Assembly (NCBI GenBank): GCA_021234155.1
Contig: JAJEKV010000111.1
Span: 1,556,968 to 1,620,967 of the forward strand
Direction of reading: 5' to 3'
Source of the DNA: Isoetes taiwanensis
Lineage: Eukaryota > Streptophyta > Lycopodiopsida > Isoetales > Isoetaceae
DNA: 64,000 bases
This document shows, piece after piece, positions 1 to 10,770 of this stretch (position 1 is the first letter of the stretch; every line of letters starts with the position of its first letter). The notes beneath the pieces are model-generated. The model worked only from the letters and a program-made list of their open reading frames with translations. It was not told the DNA's origin and did not search any database. A program made the position numbers and the translations under genes.

Positions 1-745
1 AATGTCATAAGCAGATCCATACATGTCGCGAACCGCTTCCCTTCGATGATGGCGCTCCAAGCGAGACGCCGTCTGGGAAAGAAGTTCTTCTGGCGTGAAG
101 TTTCCGGACGCATTACGGCGACGTAAGAAAGGAAAAGCCGAATCGCACCCGCAGCGGCGATGCTTTTTGGGGTCCGGGTTCGAAACTCCTGCAAAGACGA
201 CCCTCTGTGAGGACCCGTGGATCTAACAGGAGGATTCGGGGACTATGTCACGCGGGATTTGCAAGAAAACAAAGGAGAGAGAAAGGAAAACAAAGAACAA
301 TGAGACAACAATGATAAGCTTCATTGATATCAATGATGATGATACATGAGCTCTCGCAACCGAGAGACCGAAGTGAGACAAGACTCAAAACTCATCTAAA
401 ACTCATGTGCTAGCTCTACTCATATATATAGTACAATGGCCTTTGGCCCAATATAGACACTCGACCGATCTCGCGTGGACTCACGAAGGAGGCCCGACGG
501 TGAATGCCGGCGGTGCCTCTTGAAAAGCCTCGAAATCACGCCGACGCCGACGCTGGGCGGTGATTCCGCCGCTTGTCTCCGGAAGCGCCTCTTTGTTGAC
601 CTTGGACGCAGCTTTGACTGCGTGGTCTGCTGCTTGGTCTTCTGCTGGGCCTTTGACGACTGACCCACGCCTGGTTGTGGATCCTTGGCCTTGACTTGGT
701 CCGTGGAATGCATGAATAGTCCTGTACCAGGAGGCACAGGACTAA
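1..745. repeat. GC-richer block, possible end of an LTR element
   Basis: This block is richer in GC than the sequence after it. It contains a TATA-like run (positions 421-430) and an inverted repeat AGTCCTGT...ACAGGACT at 717-742. Read on the minus strand the right edge begins TGTTAGTCCTG, an LTR-like start. There is no second copy in the window, no primer site and no target duplication, so an LTR identity is only a guess. The short open frames on both strands look compositional and match nothing I know. Confidence 0.2.
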
Positions 746-2324
746 CACAGTCAAAAGAAACCTTCTAGTAATTTGAGCTCAAATTGTTCATGAACTGCAT
801 TTTACAAGTGAAAATTGAATGAGTAATCGCTAAAGAGGAAGCTTGACAGAAAATGGCACGAAATGACCAATAATTGGCCCAAACAAAATAGAGAAATTTT
901 GAGAATTAGTTAAGTGATTAGAGAAAGTGCTTTATATGAATATGTAGCAAAATAATAGGGGGATTTGATATAGATGTAAAAATAACAATTCTTAAAACCA
1001 TAGACCATATATCCCTAAAACAATTGAATGGGTTGTTATATAAAAAAAAAAAAAAACATAGATTCAATATAAAAAATAATCACATTAACTTACTGTGTAC
1101 ATTAGTTAGAGTAGTCTTAGTAGGACATTGAGTTATTTTGCTAGAGGTTCGAGCCCCCGTATTTCATATTCTAAAATCTTAGGCAAAGTCGTATAGAGGT
1201 TCGATATTCCCTCAAAAACCTTAGGCGAAATCGTATTTCGTATTTCAACATCATAGGCGCCTCCAATCATAAATGACTATAAGCAAAACGAAAGGTGCCC
1301 AGAGGCCCCAACATGCGATCTGGGTCGTAGGATCGATGAATCCGACGAGTGTGGTAGTCCAGGGCGCACCTCGTTTAGAATATGTAGCACCTCTATTCTT
1401 TAGAAGTTCCCAAATTGTAGTATGAACCTCTCTTTTTTTCTTGTAAGGCAAATTCTAAGCAAATCTCTGAAGCTGTCATAGAGCACACAGAACAAATAGT
1501 TTGCGAGATCGACCTAAAGGTGCCTTGAATAGACAAAGTCATCAACGGAGGCAAGAGCTCTTGAAGAGGCCACCATCAAAGAAGCCAAGTTGTTGGAAGG
1601 AACAAACAGGCAGCTCCAGCTTGCGCTTGAACGTTGAAGCACTCATGGCAGACAGCAAATCCTTGAGGCTTTGTAGCCAAGACCAGGTATAGGATCCAAC
1701 AGCTTGGACTGTTCTATTGAGATTCCTCAAGATCCCATAAAGATTCCTCTAGATTCTTTTAAATTACCATAGATTTCATAAAATTCTAGATTGAAGAGGA
1801 TTCTGAGGATCCGATCACATTGGCTCCAACTATGATGGAACGGTATCAAAGCAACGCTCATTATAAAGGTCTCGACGAGAGAAATCCAAGGGCATGGGTC
1901 CCTCCTTCATCCGACCCCTCTAATGCAAGTTACGTGCCTTTGGAAGCGATTAAAAAAAAGGAAGCTTCCTAGAAAGTCAATCTACTAAATGCTTTGCCAC
2001 CTCACTACCTTTTTATTAATAAGGGTGCGACTCACCTCATTTAAAAAAAAAAATGCAATTTAATATAAAAACTTAATGGCTAGAATTTATCCTCATCTTT
2101 TGATCTAACGGCTATGATCTGCTACACCAAATCACCTTTTAAGAACCTTCCTTGCACCTTCCCCGCAAAAATCAAAGGCTATGATTTTGCCTTCCCCCTT
2201 GATCCGACAGTTCACGGATGGGTGCATGCCCCCACGCATGCCCATGCATGCCCACACATCTAAATATCGACGGCCCAGATGGAAAGGAGCAACAGATATG
2301 TCCCACACATCAAAGTGTGTTTAT
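746..2324. other. No gene recognised
   Basis: AT-rich intergenic sequence with homopolymer runs (poly-A at 1042-1055 and 2042-2053). Short open frames around 1251-1730 overlap on both strands and show no motif. I see no coding signal, RNA gene or repeat boundary. Confidence 0.4.
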
Positions 2325-2675
2325 ATATATAATGATAATGAAATATGTCATGACATACTTGAAGTATATGATTAAAGCTAATATATATGTTTGCCATGAC
2401 ATATGTCATGTCATACAGTGATATGTACCAAAGATATATGACACATGTAATATGAGCTTATTATATTTTCTATTATAATAAGATATATGCGTGTCATGAC
2501 ATATGTCATGTCATATTATGATATGTGCCAAAGACATATGACACATGTAATGTGAGCTTATTATCTTTCATATTATAACATGAATATGTCATATGTCATA
2601 TGCGCGTCATGATATATCTTATGTCATATTATATAATATATATGTTAAAGGTATATGACATGTGAATCTTTAACT
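2325..2675. repeat. Tandem array of AT-rich palindromic units
   Basis: About three degenerate units of roughly 100-113 bp. Each is centred on the 16-bp palindrome CATGACATATGTCATG (perfect at 2395-2410 and 2495-2510, degenerate from 2608). It is followed by a conserved stretch containing ATATGACACATGTAAT and an AT-rich spacer. No open frame is conserved across units, so this looks like a non-coding minisatellite or the interior of an unidentified element. Confidence 0.7.
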
Positions 2676-2744
2676 ATTTAAATAAAACACAAAATGTTTT
2701 CAAAGGGGCTTAGAAACTTAGAATTTGATAGGCCTTACCCTTAA

Positions 2745-3090
2745 TTAATATGCATGAATTTCTAATTCTAGAACTTTCTAGACCTATTTAAAGCATTTCA
2801 AATTATAGAGGAGCTTCCTCACACCTATTGCTGATGCCAGAGCATCACTTATGAGGCACTTAATCATATCTACTACCAATATCTGGAACATTTTGGAACA
2901 TTCGAAGCACCCTTAATTCTGTATGAATTTTCAATTCCAGAACTTTCTAGACCTATTTAGAGCATTTTAAATTAATAGAGTACCTTGCTCACACCTACTA
3001 CCGATGCCAAAAGCATCACCATATGAGGCGCTTAGTCATACCTACTACCAATATCTGAAATATTTTAGGAACATTCGAAGAGATTCTATA
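2745..3090. repeat. Two-unit tandem duplication (about 180 bp)
   Basis: Two diverged copies in direct orientation, about 2745-2925 and 2926-3090. They share AGAACTTTCTAGACCTATTTA, CACACCTA, GATGCC..AGCATCAC and CTACTACCAATATCTG in the same order. The divergence suggests an old duplication. No coding potential is seen. Confidence 0.65.
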
Positions 3091-3171
3091 TGATTGTAGC
3101 ACTCTGTTTGCAAAGCTTCTAAAAACGTTCTATGTTTTGCAGGTTTAGTCGGAGAGAACAAGTTTCTAGCC

Positions 3172-3232
3172 TACCATTTCCTAGTTTTGGAAGGGCAGGA
3201 TATGGGGTAGTTGTAGCGAGGTCGATGTCGAA
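3172..3232 (+). repeat. Short dispersed repeat, copy 1
   Basis: A stretch of about 55 bp around CTAGTTTTGGAAGGGCAGG and GTAGTTGTAGCGAGG is almost identical to 26682-26741. The family is unknown. The open frame that runs over it (3132-3368) has no recognisable domain. Confidence 0.55.
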
Positions 3233-3944
3233 GTTGTTTTCGTATGTTTTGTGCTTGTCAATGTCAATTGCCATTTTGACATTTGGGTTTTGTAAATTTA
3301 ATGGCACATCTCTATTTCGCTACATGGATAGGCTAGAATTAGAAAAAGGTGGTGGTAGAACACTTTAACAAGGTTAAATTTATTAGGTTTTACATGTTAA
3401 GACTAGTGTCATGAAAAAAGACCACTTATTTGTCGTATTTTATATCATTCTTACAAAATTTCGTCTAGATATTTGGTTGCATTTACTTTTATCAAATTGG
3501 TTTTGACCTTGGAAGGAACCTCTCATTGTCTCACTTGTGTGAATCAAATTATTCATTGCGTATATAGACAAGCTTAACAACAGAGCTAATGCGTAATCGT
3601 ATGCATTATTGCATTCCAACTCGCAACTCAAGTATTAAAAAAAGGCCTAGATATCTTTTACTTATTGTGCAAGTTAGCCGCTCCCATCTTTCGCATTTCT
3701 TCCATAGCATATACTCTATAACCAATCAAAACTATCATATTATTAGTAGAATGATTTGTATCATCAATATGCTTTGTATTTTGATTGTGACCTTTGATGC
3801 ATACTATGCACATGCGTCATTTCTTTATCCATATTTTATTCATTATCTACCTTACTCCTTTATTTGAAATCCAAGCTAATCCATAGGCCCACAAGAAGCA
3901 TTCATTTTCACACCCATTATGAATTTTGAAATTTCCCTCGAAAA

Positions 3945-4060
3945 CACTTCGGGGTGGGGGGTTTTTTTTAACCCAGACAATAATAAGTTTGTTGCGCTCC
4001 AGGCCGATTGGTCTCAGTGGACGATAAAAATCATTTTTTCTTTCTTTCTTCTGGTGGCAT
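3945..4060 (+). mobile_element. Truncated 3' tail of the TTCTA-tailed LINE family
   Basis: The stretch GGGTTTTTTTAACCCAGACAA, then TTGTTGCGC, then GGCCGATTGGTCTC and GACGATAAAAA matches, in order, the 3' untranslated end of the LINE at 35505-35940. This copy has lost the pentanucleotide tail. It is 5'-truncated to a little over 100 bp and carries no coding sequence. Confidence 0.5.
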
Positions 4061-6807
4061 TCTATTGTATAGTGGAAGTGTTTTTTGCCTTTCTTGGATA
4101 ATGGTAAGGTTTACTTATATATTACCAATGTAACCTGCCCAGGTAGCGGAAGTGCCCTATGAAATTCTTGTGAATGAAATACAGGAAGTTGCTAGTAATG
4201 ACAGACTTTTTCGATTATGGAAAACTATGCAATTCCAGTTACTCTTTGATAAAGTGTGCCTGTGAAGCGAGACGGTAAGTACAATTCGTTCTGTCATGCA
4301 TTCAACATTTAATCTAAAATGGCTTGCCTCTAGCGTGGTTCGACTTTAAAATGTCTATTGCTTGCTCAGAAATTTTACCATCTAAATATCTAGATCATAT
4401 GCAAAGAAATGAGGTTATTTACTTTAAATTGAATAAGTGTGTAAACCTCATTTATGATGAACTTGATTTGTATTTATAAGGTTCATTGTGGACTAGACAT
4501 TATCCTTCAAATTGGTCGATGACATCTCTTGCATTGACCTTTAAACCATATCCCAAAAATTAGTTTGTTAAATGGTAATATGCGGCCAAACAATTTCTGT
4601 TAATTTGTGGTCACGTTATGACTAACATGTGATCTTGGTTCTTGAGCAATGGTTTTGAAATCATGCTCAATCCAATTATGAAATATAGAATCTTAGATGT
4701 ACATGTATATTGGCTAAGATTTGATCCTGCCATATATACTTTATTTTAATATGAAAATATAACCATTGAAAATTAGCTATATCTCCAACACAGTCACCTC
4801 AAACCTAAGCACAAAAAATCCAAATTAAAGGCCAACCCTTAAACTCTCAGCACATAAAAAGAATGCATCAAGGTAGAGTAAAGTATGACAAAGCTCTACA
4901 AAAACAAGAAAGGGATAACAGAACCCGAGAGCTTTGTTGTGATTTCATAACAAGGGTCTAGGTTATTAAGGTGCTAGCACAGGTTATCTTATTAAGTTTT
5001 TGTGCATTTGCATTGGCTTAAATGGTGTTTGAAAGTCATATGTTAAAGTGCTCTATAAGGTGAGTAGCTAGCGCTAATGAGGTGACAATCAAATATCTCT
5101 TATTAATTTTGTGCATGCACGTCGAACGTCAAATTGCATTAGAATTCCCTATCTTTACAATGTTCATGGGCCAAATAGCTATTGGTTCTATAACTATGGC
5201 AATATGTTATAGCCATTGTTCTTTTGAAGACATATAATGCACAATAATAATAATAACTATTATGACTTCTATTTTATTGTGTATACTAATATATATTTAT
5301 ACAACAAAGATATATTCATATACATGAATTAGCATAGCATTTACATGAGGGTAGCTAGAACCCTCGTGTTCTTTCCATGATCAACTCTCATATTACTACC
5401 AAAAAAAAAAAAAAAAAAAATCCTAAGCAAATTGTGCCCTTCTAGTTGAGCAATTGTCATAGATATGATGTCATTAGCCAGTTTGTTTCTAATTTTATAA
5501 GCATCTTCACAAAAATAGCCTTTCCACTAGATAATGTTCAGAGTGAAAGCGAAGATTTTATTCCATTTGAAATGACAAAGCATGGCGTAGGGGTTTATCA
5601 AGCCCAAGGATTTTTTTTTTGAGTTCCATATAGGAACCTACACAGGTAAAGACCAACAAAGTTCCAAAGGCTCATGCATATGCCCGACATCAAGTCCTCA
5701 ACCTAGTGTTACTTATAAAAGCCCGATGCAATATCATACCAAAGTCCAAGTTTTATACCCTTTATAATTGGAAGTCCATCCCCTATAGCCAAACTTATTC
5801 TATCAAATCCTCAAGTTCTTCCCTTATTTTCATCACTTACTAATGTGCCTCTATATTTGTTACTTATAGTCTCTGTTTCTCCAACTTTAGCATCTACATC
5901 GAGTCCTCGTGTTCCTTCACCCCCTGAGCATTCAAATAAACATCATGCTCTTCCCTCTCTATCACCTATACATCGTCAAAATGGTGGGCCACACTCAAAT
6001 CCTTCTCCAGTACATCATCGGCATCTATCTACAAGACGAAACAGTGGGCATATCCCTCCACAAAACCCTTCTCTCCCTCCGCCTGCTTGCACCTCAATGG
6101 ATGGGGAGCCAGGAGGTCCAGGTGGAGATGGAGGGTGGTGGTGATGGTTGGCTGCTTTGTAGGTGGTAAGAAAAATCAGCCTGGAGTAAATAGAGGAAAT
6201 GGGCACTTTGGAGCACATGGAGGAACAAGGGGAAAAGAAGGGGAATACCCTCCCCCCTCCCCCCTCCCAACCAACCAACCAAAAAAAAAAAAAACTTAAT
6301 ATATAGTTATATAATACTTTCAAAAGTTATAAGCAATAATAATGGCATGTTTAACAAAATTTGGACTTATTGAAATCCAATAGATATACTTCAAAAATGA
6401 TATTTAACTCTTATTGATTTTAATAATTTATTCAATTCATCAATAGATCAAAAGTATGACGGTATGACGGTTATTAAAGTATAAAATTGCTTTCTAATGT
6501 GAATTTTCACTTTAATCTATTTTTGTTTTCTAATTAAAATGTTATTTTTTAAAAAATTTAAAGAAGAAAAATTTTAGATTGAAATTAATCAAATGATTAC
6601 GTTTATGTTTTAATATACAAAAGGAAAAAGTTTATTACTGATTAATTTCAATATATTTTATTTCGTCATAATAAATTGTTCAATAGCTATTATTAAAATA
6701 TTAACTTTATCATTTAATTAATTTCAAACGAAGACTTTTCTTAAAGTATTTTGAAAAGTGTAAAAATTTATATATTGTGAAATTCTAATAATAGTTTTTA
6801 AGTCAAT
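4061..6807. other. No gene recognised; AT-rich intergenic
   Basis: Contains poly-A/T runs (5401-5420, 5610-5622) that may be ancient retroposon tails. A slightly GC-richer island at 5845-6290 has a proline- and serine-rich open frame (5845-6144) overlapped by frames on both strands. I cannot support a gene there. From 6300 to 6807 the sequence is very AT-rich without features. Confidence 0.4.
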
Positions 6808-7222
6808 TGTGACGATTAATCATCAGGTCTGGAGCGTGTGATTTGGTTTCATCCAAATCATCGTGGCCTTTTTGGTTAGGATGCACAGCTACCACTCCAG
6901 AGGTAGTGGGTTCAAGTCCTGTTCAGACCCTTAAATGTGACAGTATGATTTGGATAACTCATGCCCTAGTGGTGTGGGCAACTCGTAATAGGGTTGGGGG
7001 TCCAGATGGTTGTTGTCACACTCCTCGGTTTCAGTCCCTTCCAGATCGAGTTCGGTTGCAAGCCTTCAAGGAGGGGGGGCCTTCAGGGGAGGATAGTGTG
7101 ACGATTAACCATCAGGTCTGGAGCGTTGGTTTCATCCAGCGTGTGATTTGGCTGGTTAGGATGCACAGCTACCACTCCAGAGGTAGTGGGTTCAAGTCCT
7201 GTTCAGACCCTTAAATGTGACA
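6808..7222 (+). mobile_element. TRIM/SMART-type small LTR retrotransposon
   Basis: Direct terminal repeats at 6808-6942 (135 bp) and 7097-7222 (126 bp) begin TGTGACGATTAA and end TTAAATGTGACA, so they have TG...CA ends. They flank a 154-bp interior. The element is bracketed by a perfect 5-bp direct repeat TCAAT (6803-6807 and 7223-7227), the size expected for LTR-retrotransposon integrase. The interior ends in the purine-rich AGGGGAGGATAG next to the right repeat, consistent with a polypurine tract and plus orientation. I see no primer-binding site matching a known plant tRNA and no coding capacity, as usual for TRIM elements. Each LTR contains tRNA-like A- and B-box motifs (TGGTTAGGATGC, GGTTCAAGTCC). 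Confidence 0.8.
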
Positions 7223-7679
7223 TCAATCACTTATCAAAACATTAGATTTTAATTAGAAATTATCATGATTATTAAATTTTAAATTTGTTAAATCTCTCAA
7301 AGTTGAAATTTTATATTCTTGAAATGTTTAATTTTAAATAGAATCAAGTGAAAAATTAGTTCGGAAAGTAATTTTATTTTTTTGATTTTAAATTAAAAAA
7401 CTTCTATAAAAAATGTAACAATCAAGAAGAATTAAAGATACATAGTCCTTGAAGCGTTATCTATTAAACCTGAATAAGTCCAAGTTTTGTCGAATATGAA
7501 TATAGCTTTATTTTTGTACTAGTTAAGGTGTCCAGCAATGGGCTTTACTTATATACTTATTAATAAATTTTCCAAACACTTATTAATAATTTTGCAAGCA
7601 ATGTGAGTGTTCTTTTTATGTTTGTTCTTTGGAAAAAAATAAAAAATGCCCTTATATTTTTACTTATTTGTCAAAATGC

Positions 7680-7775
7680 CCTTATTTTATACCTGTCTGG
7701 TTTCTCTTACCCGATTGGTCTCCGTGGATGATAAAGACTCTATTCTATTCTATTTTATTCTCACCCAAGAGCTAT
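7680..7775 (+). mobile_element. Truncated 3' tail of the TTCTA-tailed LINE family
   Basis: ACCCGATTGGTCTCCGTGGATGATAAAGACTCTATTCTATTC resembles, piece by piece, the end of the LINE at 35505-35940, including a short TATTC repeat tail. Only about 90 bp are present, so this is a strongly 5'-truncated copy. Confidence 0.5.
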
Positions 7776-7835
7776 GGCCTTACATGCAAACTAGATATGA
7801 ATAACAGAAGTTGGCAAACTAGACATGTATAACAG

Positions 7836-8105
7836 ACAGAGTGCGTCCAGGGTTTTAGCTAAATTTTAGCTCCATCCTCTCGCGCACTATGTGAGTGTTT
7901 GATCACTGATTCACACCTAGATAAGTCCAAAACAAGAAACTAAAGGAAGATTCTGGCCTACTTCGTGAGATAAGCAAGATTCTGCCTTCGTACCAAACTT
8001 TTGGAGTCACCTAGGACCCAAACATGAGCCCATCGCTCACAGAGTGCGCCCAGGGCCTTAGCTAAAATTTAGCTCGAGCCTCTCCCGCACTGTGTGAGTG
8101 GTCAG
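7836..8105. repeat. Direct duplication about 200 bp apart
   Basis: The motif AGAGTGCGYCCAGGG followed by TTAGCTAAA..TTTAGCTC and a cytosine-rich CTCTC.CGCACT.TGTGAGTG occurs at about 7839-7895 and again at 8040-8100. No coding signal lies in between. It may belong to the degraded gypsy element that follows. Confidence 0.5.
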
Positions 8106-8149
8106 ATTTAAACAACCATAACTTACCCAAACCACCTCCAAATTAGATG

Positions 8150-8925
8150 AAATTTGTTGCAATAGGATCATTAGACAGCCTTCTACATGCTCATAATCTT
8201 AGACTACCTCTACCCAAATTTCATCAGAGTATCCTTCGTCTCATGCAAGCATTTGAAGCTGAGGCTAGCCAATGTTCATGCTACCACCCATGCTCAAACC
8301 CGTGTGGTAGACCCCTCGGCCTCCATGCCTCATCCACGCACTCGAACATACTTAAACATAACTGCTAAAGTTGAGCTTTTAAAAGAAGTGTCCGCTTCTT
8401 TACCCATAGAGTCTGCCTAGAACACAACTTGTGCCGAGACTTGCATTTCTTTGGAACTCCAAGAGGAATTTGCCAAACTTAAGATTCCACTTAGTTTGTC
8501 CATCATTGTCAAACTTTGCCCTGCCCTTCGGGAACAATTACCTTTGCTTACTGTCCTTGTAGGACGAGCCGTGGCCACTTCCACACCCAGTGTTCGTGCT
8601 CCTGTGGAAAATTATCAAGTTAACCATGTGCAAATTGATGGACATAGTGCAGTCAACCCTATCACGGACAAACTTTGGCAACAATTAGGCATCAAACAGT
8701 TATGTCGTGCTCCTTATGATATCAAACTTGCCAATGGTCATAACACGCACCCAAAAAGTATCACCCGAAGCTGGCAAACTCATGAGGCAATTCCAACCTT
8801 TTCAAAATACTATTCTAGGAACCCATTTGGAAGTTGGAATCATCGGACCACAAATCCAATGCAAAATTTCCGTATGATCCCTTCTATGGCTATGCGTGAG
8901 TGCACCTATCAATGAAGTCTTTAAC
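8150..8925 (+). pseudogene. Ty3/gypsy polyprotein relic (gag-protease region)
   Basis: Broken frames on the plus strand are collinear with the better preserved relic at 18500-19090. Shared landmarks are an ANVH.T segment, AKVEL..EVSA, LELQE.F.K.K, LSL...KLCPALR, NHV.IDG, and APYDIKL.NGH. The DG....I.D.L...L.IK followed by PYDIKL.NGH pattern fits the retropepsin region of Ty3/gypsy polyproteins. The catalytic DTG-type motif is not clearly intact and reads DGHSAVN. Stops and frameshifts separate the pieces, so it is inactive. The reading frame degenerates after about 8800. Confidence 0.6.
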
Positions 8926-9933
8926 TTAGTGAATAACACAAAGATAGTCTTGAGGGTACCTGTGGGAGTACAATCTTTATGACCAGTTCTGGGTACAACA
9001 CCATTGCTGCTCCAATCTATGTGCTCTTCTTTGATCATGGAGTACTCTCCTTTCTACCTCATCTTTGGTCTTCAACAGCTTCGTACGGAATACCTCCCAA
9101 GTGTCACACTTGGAGAATTCAATCTTCTTCGCAATACTCACATCCTTGAAGCTACGCCTCCTTGTTCTATGAAATCCTGTTGGAGAGACCTTCTTGCCCA
9201 TCAATGCCATGACTTCTGCCTTGACCTCCTCAAGAATGCATGTCTTCGTAAAGATTGCAGGCAACTTCCTTACGTTTTTCTGAATGCCATCTTCATTCCT
9301 CCTGTTGCGATGTGGTAGAGACTCACAATTCACCTTCACAAACATGGAGAAAACAGCCTCTGAGGCTAAAGTCGAGGAATGAGCCTTCATTGTGCCTGAA
9401 TTGCCATGCTCAACTTTGTATTAAGATACCCCGACTTCAAAATACCCAGACCAAGGTATCAAGCTCTCTTGTATCAAGCTCTCTCTAGTCCATGAATTCT
9501 TCCACCATTCATATTGTTGGACAACATGTCATACACAAATGTAACCCTGTCACCGGATTTCATTGCCATACATTCCTTTCGCATATTTATAGCCTAATCC
9601 ATGCTGAATTTCTCATACATCTTTGCTTGCAACATATGGTTTTCCTGTACTTCAAGATGACCTCATTACTTATGAGTCTTTCAATCTTTGCGAGCCTCAA
9701 AACCTTCTTCGATTGACAAGAATGCAAGGTGTATTTGCGCTTCTCGTATTAGGAATGCTTCTCAAGCTCCGAACTACCTTGATTGGATGCCGTGTCTGGT
9801 TGTTCAACTGGATGTGCACCCAATATCTCAGATACCTTCACTGACCTACTTTGACAAAATCATTATTCCACCTGACAAGCATGCCTGCCTTCGAAACTTG
9901 CAGGCAAGCATGACATCGAAAGTTCACCTTCGT
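8926..9933 (+). pseudogene. Probable continuation of the gypsy relic (integrase end)
   Basis: The plus-strand peptide EYSPFYLIFG at about 9043 resembles the conserved end of Ty3/gypsy integrases (usually G.SPFYL.YG). The polypurine tract at the right edge would close the element. The rest is frame-broken and unmatched. An overlapping minus-strand open frame (8977-9390) has lysine/arginine-rich composition but no recognised domain, and I regard it as less likely. Confidence 0.35.
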
Positions 9934-9958
9934 CGGGGGGGAGAGGGGGGAGGGGGTG
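9934..9958 (+). other. Polypurine tract
   Basis: A G/A-only run of about 22 bases (from CGGGGGGGAGAG to AGGGGG), followed by TGCTCGATAACACA. It lies at the downstream edge of the gypsy relic, where a plus-strand primer site and the start of a 3' LTR would be expected. No matching LTR is found in the window. Confidence 0.45.
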
Positions 9959-10770
9959 CTCGATAACACACTCCTATGCTCTTTAAATCTAAAAACTGGT
10001 CACATACTGCATTATCCGGACCAGTGAAAGACAAGAAACTCTTTTTTGCTAGGATGGTGTCACAGGAGTGCCAAATTTCATCCTCTAGCCGCTGCCTCTT
10101 GTGCCCCATATACGGTGTATTAGAATCACGTACTTTATCTCACCTCCATAATATGAATGATCCTTTGGCTTCTTCTAAGAGTCTTGCCTCTGCAGTATGC
10201 CAAAGAATGGGGAGGTTCTCTTCAAACACTTCCTCAACTCCAGCACTAACAACTCCTGTTGGGATGTCTTTGAAGTGGTATTGCCTCGTTTCCTTCAAAA
10301 CGCCCCTAGTGACTGCTTCATCATCTTTAAAGAGGTACACAACCTGCCAAAGCAAAATCTGATCATGTTAACATGCTGTCAACGATAAAACATGCTGTAA
10401 AATTAACATAAACAAGGACAAGCAAATTGGGTGGTTGCCCAATTTGGGCCTGTGACAAGCAAATTGTGCGGTCGGCCAATTTGGGCCTGTGACAAGCAAA
10501 TTGGGCGATCGGCGCGGTCGGACAATTTGGGCCTGTGACAAGCAAATTGGCGGTCGCCCAATTTGGAGATACCCAGTATAGATACTTGTACATATACCTA
10601 ATAATATAGCTATAGTGTATGGAAATTATTTTTCGTGATATAAAGGAGAGTGGAGTCACAACATACCACCACTCATTTGCCATGTCTCGCAATCCGATAA
10701 CTTCTTGCCCACACTGGAGTTCCTTGGCACCTTCTCTTGAATATTTGAAGTCCATTGCGTGTAGAGTTGC
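9940..10770 (-). pseudogene. Unidentified two-part coding relic on the minus strand
   Basis: Two minus-strand stretches look coding. The upstream part (10770-10650) starts with ATG and reads MDFKYSREGAKEL and later LRDMANEWW. The downstream part (10355-9950) follows a good acceptor (TTTGCTTTGGCAG at about 10356-10344) and reads VVYLFKDDEAVTRGVL, ARLLEEAKGSFILW and, after one stop, KRQRLEDEIWHSCD. The roughly 290 bases between them would be an intron holding the palindrome array at 10421-10567. The short segment around LEEAKGSFILW vaguely recalls proteins encoded by plant CACTA transposons, but I cannot assign a family. At least one in-frame stop and the uncertain donor site argue for a relic. 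Confidence 0.35.
10421..10567. repeat. Tandem array of four hairpin-forming palindromes
   Basis: Four units at 10423-10446, 10460-10483, 10497-10529 and 10543-10565. Each has arms close to CAAATTGGGC and its complement around a short GGTC-type centre, separated by the spacer GGCCTGTGACAAG. The third unit has an enlarged centre. The arms remain paired although the sequence varies (GGGT opposite GCCC, GGGC opposite GACC). It is non-coding in both directions and belongs with the array at 12360-13028. Confidence 0.75.

Noticed and set aside
5845-6144. Proline/serine-rich 99-codon open frame
   Set aside because: Low-complexity composition, overlapped by open frames on both strands, with no domain or splice support.
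6870-6940. tRNA gene
   Set aside because: A- and B-box motifs are present but no acceptor stem or anticodon arm could be folded, and the segment is part of a direct terminal repeat.
8977-9390. 137-codon minus-strand frame
   Set aside because: The plus strand carries a gypsy integrase-like SPFYLIFG segment in the same bases, and the minus frame has no recognised domain.
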